From positions 1,837,046 through 1,886,197 of the forward strand of contig BFEA01000189.1 of NCBI GenBank assembly GCA_003427395.1: a DNA stretch of 49,152 nucleotides. The letters run 5' to 3'. Shown here one piece after another: positions 42,983 through 49,152 of the stretch. This stretch comes from Chara braunii (lineage: Eukaryota > Streptophyta > Charophyceae > Charales > Characeae). Both the position numbers and the translations under genes were made by a program. Numbering within the stretch: the first letter of the stretch is position 1; each line of letters opens with the position of its first letter. The notes below the pieces were generated by a model that saw only the letters and a list, made by a program, of their open reading frames with translations, did no database searches and was not told the origin of the DNA.

Positions 42983-43585
42983 TTGAACCGGTAGATAATA
43001 GTACTACCTAGCTTTGATTGTGCATGCCTTATGGCACGCCACGTGCGGGTCCGATTAGTCATGCATGTGGACTGGATGACGTGGATCATTAAGGAATGTG
43101 AGTGAGGGCTTGACCTGATTCCTCATCACACGATAGGATATGTGTCTAGCTTTTCCAAGATATACTCCTTGTAGGGAGGATGATTCATTAGACTTGACCC
43201 ACTCTAGATCACCTTCTGTGACTTCAAAAGGTCTTCCATGTTTATTTGCTTGCCCAATCTTTTTATTATTACAAGCACCACGACTTGATGTTTCCCATTC
43301 TGGCTCTTGACAAGATTCCTGGTCTAGACTGTATAGAGATTGCTTCTCCGTGTCCTTTTTCGTGGTTTGAGCTATCCATCCCAATGGGCTCTGCTAAGAA
43401 GGCGTTTTCCTTTGGCAGATGGCACAGGTCCTTGCGTACGTAATGACGCGTCTTCTTCTGCCCTTTCCGGCCCGCACAAACTGTTCCAAAACGTTTGCGG
43501 AGGTTTTACTTTACGCTAGCCAAAATTACCTTCAGTGCGCCTTCCCCCAGGATTGGACGTTTGATGGATTGAATTCTCTTTTAGG

Positions 43586-43679
43586 AATGCAGATTTGTTT
43601 ATTGTCCTTTATTGTCCTTTACTTGTGTGAAACGGCATTCCTAAAAAGGACAATAAAGGACAATAAACAAATCTGCATT
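43586..43679. repeat. Perfect 35-bp inverted repeat (hairpin)
   Basis: 43586-43620 ('aatgcagatttgtttattgt' then 'cctttattgtccttt') is exactly complementary to 43645-43679, with a 24-nt loop. The loop includes 'ggcattcct', which can compete for the base of the left arm. The hairpin lies between two direct copies of 'tagccaaaattaccttcagt' at about 43518 and 43699. Confidence 0.95.
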
Positions 43680-43699
43680 GCTTGTTTATTGTCTTTTTT

Positions 43700-45959
43700 A
43701 GCCAAAATTACCTTCAGTGCCATGACCTTCACTCTGGTTGTCATCATGGAAGCTTTGCTTGTTAGGCAGACGCTTCAAGGCCTACTCACCTCACACCATG
43801 TGACCTTGGACTTGTTGACGACAACCAGAGTTGTGTGACACAAGTGGTTAAGAGAGAAACTCCCTCCCTGAGTCGTAGGTCTGATTTCTTTGGACCCACA
43901 GCAACTTACTGTGAGGTTGGGAAAAAAAAAAAAAAAAAAAAAAAAAACCCTGGACTGAAGGAAAATATTAAGCCCAATTATTATATTATTAAGACCTCAG
44001 TTTGGGCAAGGATAATTCAGACTTCAGAGAATAAATTCTGGATTTTTTCTGCAGTGTGTTTTTGAACGCTTGTGTATTATAATACTATATATTAAGTTGC
44101 TAAGAAAAGACAAGAAAGGAATTGTTGAACCATTCTGGCGTTCAGTCGTTGAGGCAAGTCATTTATCGATCTTCCAAAGAAAGGTTGCATTAGCGTTTGC
44201 CAGACCAAAAGTCATTACAACGTACTCATAAAACAGATTGGGAAAAAAAAAAAAAAAAGATTGAACCATTTATTGTCAGTCTGTAATGCTGACTTAATGA
44301 GTTGTCAGCCAGACACTAGACTTTGTGGAGTCCGGATGTTGATGACACCTCATAAAGCAGATTGAAATATTTATTAGTTTTGAGCAGAGTTTTTTTGCAG
44401 TGATGGGTGGAGATAGCAAAATATGTCCCTCCTCTGTTGGGGTAGCAGTGAAAGGAGCAATGTGTGGGGTGAGTTGTGTCAAGGGAGCCTGTGCTGCATT
44501 GGCGCTGATGCGTGTAGTGGTTATTCTTGGATTGCTGCATGTTTGTTTGGATAATTGAGGAGCCTACCATCATTGTGAGAGAGGTTTATCTATCGTCAAG
44601 AGAGGTTTTTAGCAGAGAGATTTTTTGAGTCCTCGAGGATATCATTTTTGAGTTTGCAGAGCTTTCTCTACATAGTTTTTGAGATGATTCTGAGTTTTCA
44701 GCAGCTGGTTCTGACTTGTGAGGTTCTCTCTAGATGTAATCTTGGCGTTGTTGTTTTGTGAATATTTGCTGACATGTAGTGATTAGCGACTTGTGAGGTT
44801 CTCTCTAGATGTAGTGTTGATTAGCAACTTGTGAGCACCGAGGAGAGGTAGATGTCGAATGAGGAAGAAGAGAAGTAGTAAGGTATCCTCAATCCGAAGT
44901 TCTTATTGCAGTATCTACAACACCTTTTTAAATGAGGAAGAAGAGGAGGAGTTGAACTTCAAGCTTGGCAAGCGGGAAGTGAATAATGAAACAAAATACT
45001 GAGATAGTATACGGGAATCTTACAGCGGGCCCGATAGGAAGTGTAGAACGAAGGTTAGTACTACATACGGCAGAGCTTGGAGTTGTATTTGGTGGAGCGC
45101 ATCCTGTCTAAATGGAGGACGCAGAGGCCTTTTTTAAAATGCTGAAATCAAATTAGGAGGAATTTAGGACGGGAGGTGGATGGTTTTGCTCTTGGCAGCA
45201 GAAGTCGAAGTCGAAGACGTACAAGCCCTGGAGTGGCTTGTCTCATGAATGGCTCAGTTCCGGGATTGTTTATCTGCTGTTGTGTGAATCCTGTGCAAAA
45301 ATTTCGTGGTGTTCAAACCAGTGACAACCACCAGTACCTTGGAGCCGTCTTTTGGCCTAGGTGGAGTAGAACTGCGCTCCAAGCTTTGTCGAAAGTGAGT
45401 GCCAGAGCGATCTTTTCTCTTTTGTTCTGGCTGGCGCCGCCAGGCATTTTGGTCCAGTGGCGCCGCCCGTCCTCCGAAGGATGCTGACTTCGCCTTTGCC
45501 TCTGAAAGGTAGAGGTGGTTTAAGGGCTGCCTCTCTTTTTTTTTTTTTTTTTCCTTCTGAAGAAGGAAAGAGGGAATTTGCAGAGCCCATTGGAGAGGTT
45601 GCGGCTTCCATGTTTTCAGGGTTGCACTTTCCAGTCTTGCACACTAGGAAATCTACTTGGACCCCTTGACTAGGACTTCTTGGCTTGGGCTCTCCTGAAT
45701 ATCCCGGCTTTCAGTTTTGACGAAGTTATGGGCTGGAGTTTGTTTGCACCTTCAAAAGCCGGAAGCCTGAAGCCACAGATCCAATCCTTTTGATGGTGGA
45801 AATCAACTTGGACCCCTTGACAGCTTCAGGCTTGGATCTGTGGGCCTGTGGCTTCAGGCGTTTGACACTGAGTCTGTGGCCTGGAATTTCTCGTTCAGAG
45901 TCTCTTCTCTTGTGCATGCTTTGTGGCTAGATACCTCTGGCTTACCTAGCTATTTTGGC
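43700..45959. other. Unassigned intronic stretch
   Basis: Contains poly(A) at 43921-43947 and 44243-44259. A duplicated 'cttgtgaggttctctctaga' lies near 44716 and 44790. An inverted repeat around 45764-45859 uses 'aagcctgaagccacagatcc' against 'ggatctgtgggcctgtggct'. 'acttggaccccttgac' is duplicated near 45655 and 45806. No gene recognised. Confidence 0.5.
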
Positions 45960-46356
45960 TCTTAGGGTGTGCGACCTGCTGAATCTGAACGGCATGTTCT
46001 AGCCTGCATACTCTGGACCTCATGCTCTGGCCTGCATGCTGTGACCTGCATATTCTGACCTTCATATTCTGACATCATATCTGACCTGCATTCTCTGGCG
46101 TGCCTGATTTGGTGTATATTAGCCATTGGGCCGGAACGTGCCACCAGGTGGGTCGTATGTTGTGGTGTTAGGCTTTCTGCTGTGCACACTCTGGTTGCCG
46201 CGCATGCCCTGGCTGGTCTGCATACTCTAGCCTACTACATGTTATGGCATGTCTGATTTAATGTGCATTACCCAATGCACCACGACATGCGCCGGTGGCA
46301 TGTCCTGCTGTGTATGTTTGGTGTGCCGGTTCTGGTGTGCACACACTGGTTGTCTC

Positions 46357-46410
<54 letters not shown>

Positions 46411-47270
46411 TCTACTCTCTCTCTCTCTCTGTGGCTGGTTCACACTCTCGCTCGCTAATGTGCTCTGCCGAGGTGGCAGACTCTGGTGGCTGGCACACTG
46501 TTGCTGGCCTGAACGATCTGCCTGGCTTGAAGATTCTGGCTGAATCTGCTCTGATTGCCTCGCACAATCTGACTAACTTGCATGCTCTGGCTGGCTTGCA
46601 CTCACCAGGTAGCTGGCACAGTCTGGCTGTCTTGCAGGCTCTGGCTGGCTCGCACACTCTGGATGGCTTTTCCATGGCCTTGCTCACATGCTGGGTTGGA
46701 TAGTCCGGTCGACTGGCACTGTCTGACTGGCTAGTTCATATGGTCTACTGTCATGCACGCCCTTGCCGACGCATACCTTTGCTGGTCCACACAATCGTTC
46801 AAACTCACACACTCTGACTGGCTTGCGTGCTTTGGTGGGCTTTCATGCTCTGGTTGGCTCGCATGCTCTTGCTTGCTTGCACACTTTGGCTACGTCGTAT
46901 GCTCGGGGTGGGTCACGTACTTCGGCTGGCTTGCATGCTCTGGCTGGCGTGCCAGCCTCTGGTGGGCTCAGATGCTCTGCCTGCCTGATAGCCCTTTGCT
47001 AGCTTGCATAGTTTCCCCTGCATGTGTCTGTGCCGTACCTGGCTCACTTTGTCAGCGATGTTCGGGCTAGGATGCTTTCAGAGTAGCTTGTGGCACTCGA
47101 GTTTGCATGCTTCGGCTGGTGCACATGAGGTGGTGAGCTAAGACCAGTATGTGTGGGCTTGTGCATGTGGGCTGAGGCAACTTGGCTGTACATGCTTGGG
47201 CGGGGGCTGTCGCACTAACATGTTTGGGCTGTGCACCTCGGCCGGGGTGTTGGGCTCACAGAGGGGGGGT
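45960..47270 (+). repeat. Degenerate ~20-bp minisatellite with a (CT)n core
   Basis: Variants of 'ctctggctggcttgcatg' recur throughout, most regularly at 46560-46680 and 46800-47000. A CT microsatellite occupies 46356-46430. Open frames across it (rich in L, A, G, C) reflect the repeat and are not called genes. Confidence 0.85.
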
Positions 47271-47539
47271 GGAGACAAGCCAGAGGAGGGTGTCAGGCTG
47301 GGGTTTTGCGATTGGGACCTCCTCTTTCAGGAAACTTGTCGCCCATCCGAAAAAGTCGGCGATGGTGCACGGTTGATAAAAGAAATCAGCAGCCGGTGTC
47401 GTGTTTCGGCCTCTGACATGTCCCCACGGCCGATGCGAGGCGTGTACCGGTGGTTTAAGCATCCTGGTTGCCCGGCTTCTCCAGTCTGCTCAAAGGTTCA
47501 ACGCACAGGCCGGTCCCCTGCAGTTGGCTGCATCTGCAG

Positions 47540-47656
47540 CTTGGTCTTCCTCCAAATAGAACACACGGTCATTATTGCTGTATTTTAGGCAACTTCCGGT
47601 CTAGATACAGCGATAATGAATAGTACTCTTTCTTTGTATTTGGTTGAGGACGGTAG
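47540..47656. mobile_element. CTACCG foldback element, copy M9
   Basis: 'cttggtcttcctccaaatag' faces 'tttggttgaggacggtag'. The interior 'cggtcattattgctgtattt' and 'ctagatacagcgataatg' match M6-M8. Confidence 0.8.
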
Positions 47657-47917
47657 GTACAGTCGGGTACTGGACAGGACTAGTGGTCTTCAATCTTAAT
47701 TGCAAACACATTTGGCAAAAATGTCCCCGTCTTGACAAATTTCCTTTTTTGTCCCTGAACTTTTGAACATTTTTTTAACTGACAGAGCTGAGCCCAGTCG
47801 CAGACTCTCTCAGCTGCAAGACTGTCTCAGCTGCAAGACGCTCCAGCTGCAAGACGCTCCAGCTGGAAGACGGAGGTTCTTGCACAGGGGTCTGTTAGAA
47901 ATATGAAACGGTGCGCC

Positions 47918-47998
47918 ACACGCCCGTGGCCGAATGGTGCACAGTACTACACACACATGTGACTGTTAATGAACGGTTCACGAGTTCGAATCCTGACC
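47918..47998 (+). mobile_element. tRNA-derived sequence (SINE head or pseudogene)
   Basis: An A box (TGGCCGAATGG) and a B box (AGTTCGAATCC) flank 'gactgttaatg', which resembles a tRNA-Asn anticodon region (GTT). The T stem and acceptor do not pair. Confidence 0.45.
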
Positions 47999-48349
47999 GA
48001 ACCTGATATATAGAATAAGGTTAAAGGCTACGTCCTGTGGAAACGAAAAAACAAAGTAACTGTGAAACGGCTCCGGTACCATTGTCGACAATTTCAGAGG
48101 CAAAGTCTGTCATCCAGTGCCATGCGTGTTTGGTCTCCCTTGCCTTCAACATGTTTCAAAATTCATTTTCTTCCTTCTTTCTTTTTTCTGTGTTTCTCTT
48201 TTTTTTTTTTTTTGCTGTAATGCCAATTCGGTTGTGGCTTTCTTTCTTTTCTATTGTTTCCTTGGTTCTTAGCACTGCTATACTTTCCATATCTGCTCAT
48301 TCTGCAAAGGCCTTGTGGACTTTTGTGATTGGTGCGGTGGTTGTTTCAG

Positions 48350-48465
48350 CCAGGGGCAGTGTATGTCTCGCAGACCCTGAAGTTTGTTGCTCCTGTATTT
48401 GTCAATGAGCCTCTACGAGCTCAAGTGGAGGTCATGAACATTGCTAATCACAAGGGAAGAAAAAG
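48350..48465 (+). CDS. HTD2: HTD2-like hydroxyacyl-thioester dehydratase, exon 2
   Basis: The 116-nt exon encodes PGAVYVSQTLKF, VAPVFVNEPLRAQVEV and MNIANHKGRK. This is the hotdog segment that follows VHGM..LF in MaoC-type dehydratases (PGxxYVSQxLxF). The acceptor is 'ttgtttcag|cca' and the donor is 'aaaaag|gtgagt'. The incoming phase 0 matches exon 1; the exon ends in phase 2. It supplies about residues 139-176. Human and plant relatives continue for tens of residues with the last beta strands, so at least one more exon must lie beyond 49152. It is easily missed because the longer open frame here is in another register. Confidence 0.88.
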
Positions 48466-48530
48466 GTGAGTAATCTTCACGTCAAGGAATCTTGCCAGTG
48501 TTTTTTTTTCCCCTCTACAATGTGGAGTCG

Positions 48531-48577
48531 GTAGTCTTCGCCCAAACATAATGGCACCCTTGTTATGGCTGTACTGG
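48531..48577. mobile_element. CTACCG foldback element, fragment M10
   Basis: 'gtcttcgcccaaacataatg' + 'gcacccttgttatggctgta' resembles the left arm of M2 ('ttttcccccgaacacaaagc' + 'acccttattttggctgca'). No right arm is seen. Confidence 0.5.
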
Positions 48578-48754
48578 ACTGAACAGACATTTTGGATTCA
48601 TTTATTGTCAGGATCTGTGTTATAAACCGGGCCGCCCGGGTCACCTTGTTTGCCCGGGCTGCCTGGTTGGGCAAGTACCAGGGAAGGTCCCTGTTTGCCT
48701 GTAGTAAAAACCACACAATCCGAAAAAAAAAAATGCTGTGCAGAACAGTGTTGC

Positions 48755-48852
48755 ACGCGCCGACCGTCGGCGACCCCTGACTGGTCGGCTGCTGACCCGC
48801 CGACCGGTCGGCTGGTCGGCACCTACCGGTCGGGGGTCGTCGGCACCCCGCA
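48755..48852. repeat. GGTCGG-rich palindromic GC cluster
   Basis: Many 'cgaccg(g)tcgg' words in under 100 bp, then an A run (48853-48867). Confidence 0.75.
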
Positions 48853-48892
48853 AAAAAAAAAAAAAAAGTAATAAATAATTTTTTTTTTGGGT

Positions 48893-49075
48893 CCAGAACT
48901 CCTAATAACCCCACGAACACCCCATACCCACCCCAAATACCCCCATACACCCCCCCAACACCCACAAACCGGCCCCCAACACCCTCATAACCCCCCCCAA
49001 TACCCCTTATACCACCCCTATACCCCCCTATATCCCCCTATACACCCCACCCCCGACCCCCCCATCCCCAAAAGT
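48893..49075. repeat. Degenerate C-rich tract
   Basis: Runs of 3-8 C separated by 'ata', 'aac' or 'tac' over about 180 bp. The minus strand is correspondingly G-rich. Confidence 0.85.
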
Positions 49076-49152
49076 TTCTCAGCGGATTTGGGCTGTACTC
49101 AGCAAGCGCAGTACAGCTTCCAACTCAGATCTGAAAAAAAAATAGTGGATGG

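Larger units (their letters stand above)
38847..48349 (+). other. 9503-nt intron of the HTD2-like gene
   Basis: The donor is 'cgatat|gtgagc'; the acceptor is 'ggttgtttcag|cca'. Both sides are phase 0 and the joined protein reads across conserved hotdog sequence. The intron holds at least five CTACCG foldback elements, several minisatellites, a perfect 35-bp hairpin and poly(A)/poly(C) tracts. I recognise no nested gene. Confidence 0.85.

Noticed and set aside
46249-46703. Cys- and Leu-rich secreted-looking protein
   Set aside because: It is the translation of a minisatellite and CT microsatellite.
48037-48408. A 123-codon membrane-like protein overlapping HTD2 exon 2
   Set aside because: F/L-rich frame over a T-run; the conserved hotdog sequence is in another register with proper splice sites.
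48893-49075. Interstitial telomere repeat
   Set aside because: C-runs have irregular lengths and spacers; no CCCTAAA-type unit repeats in register.

Overview
The window is nuclear DNA from a eukaryote with a large, repeat-rich genome. It most likely comes from a streptophyte, and a charophyte such as Chara would fit. The evidence is a plant-type cytosolic Hsp70 ending in EEVD, a plant-style mitochondrial hydroxyacyl-thioester dehydratase broken by a 9.5 kb intron, eukaryotic tRNA-Leu(UAA) genes, decayed LINEs with a zf-RVT finger, long microsatellites and an assembly gap. The species call is inference. Only two protein-coding genes are well supported.

Layout. At 1-6.8 kb there are microsatellites, a 63-bp dispersed block, a ~490-bp foldback element, a tandem array of ~200-bp palindromes and several local duplications; no gene was recognised. 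The Hsp70 gene spans about 6.8-10.0 kb: two phased heat-shock-element modules, a TATA box at 7009, a probable 5'UTR intron (7121-7729) and an uninterrupted 645-codon frame (7748-9685). From 10 to 17.8 kb are an N-gap with duplicated flanks, several copies of a short foldback family beginning CTACCG, and two identical tRNA-Leu(UAA) genes. From 17.9 to 26.4 kb is LINE sequence on the minus strand: the 3' half (RT core to zinc finger) at 17.9-20.5 kb and the 5' half (ORF1, endonuclease, start of RT) at 24.2-26.4 kb, with 3.7 kb of unrelated sequence between. From 26.4 to 37.3 kb are a 137-bp TIR element, duplications, two mitochondrial-type tRNA relics, two more copies of the ~490-bp foldback element and a third LINE remnant. 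From 38.4 kb to the end is the HTD2-like gene: exon 1 (38433-38846) with a probable mitochondrial presequence and the catalytic D/H motif, an intron of 9503 nt full of foldback elements, minisatellites and hairpins, and exon 2 (48350-48465). Its later exons lie beyond the window.

The two genes have no obvious functional link: one is an inducible cytosolic chaperone, the other a presumed mitochondrial type II fatty-acid synthesis enzyme. The most notable non-genic content is the number of self-complementary elements: the CTACCG foldback family with about ten copies, the 200-bp palindrome array, the AACAGAAAAATT foldback family, and a perfect 35-bp stem in the HTD2 intron. I see no prokaryote-style operon, CRISPR array or defence system. 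All relationships were read by eye; no database search was run.
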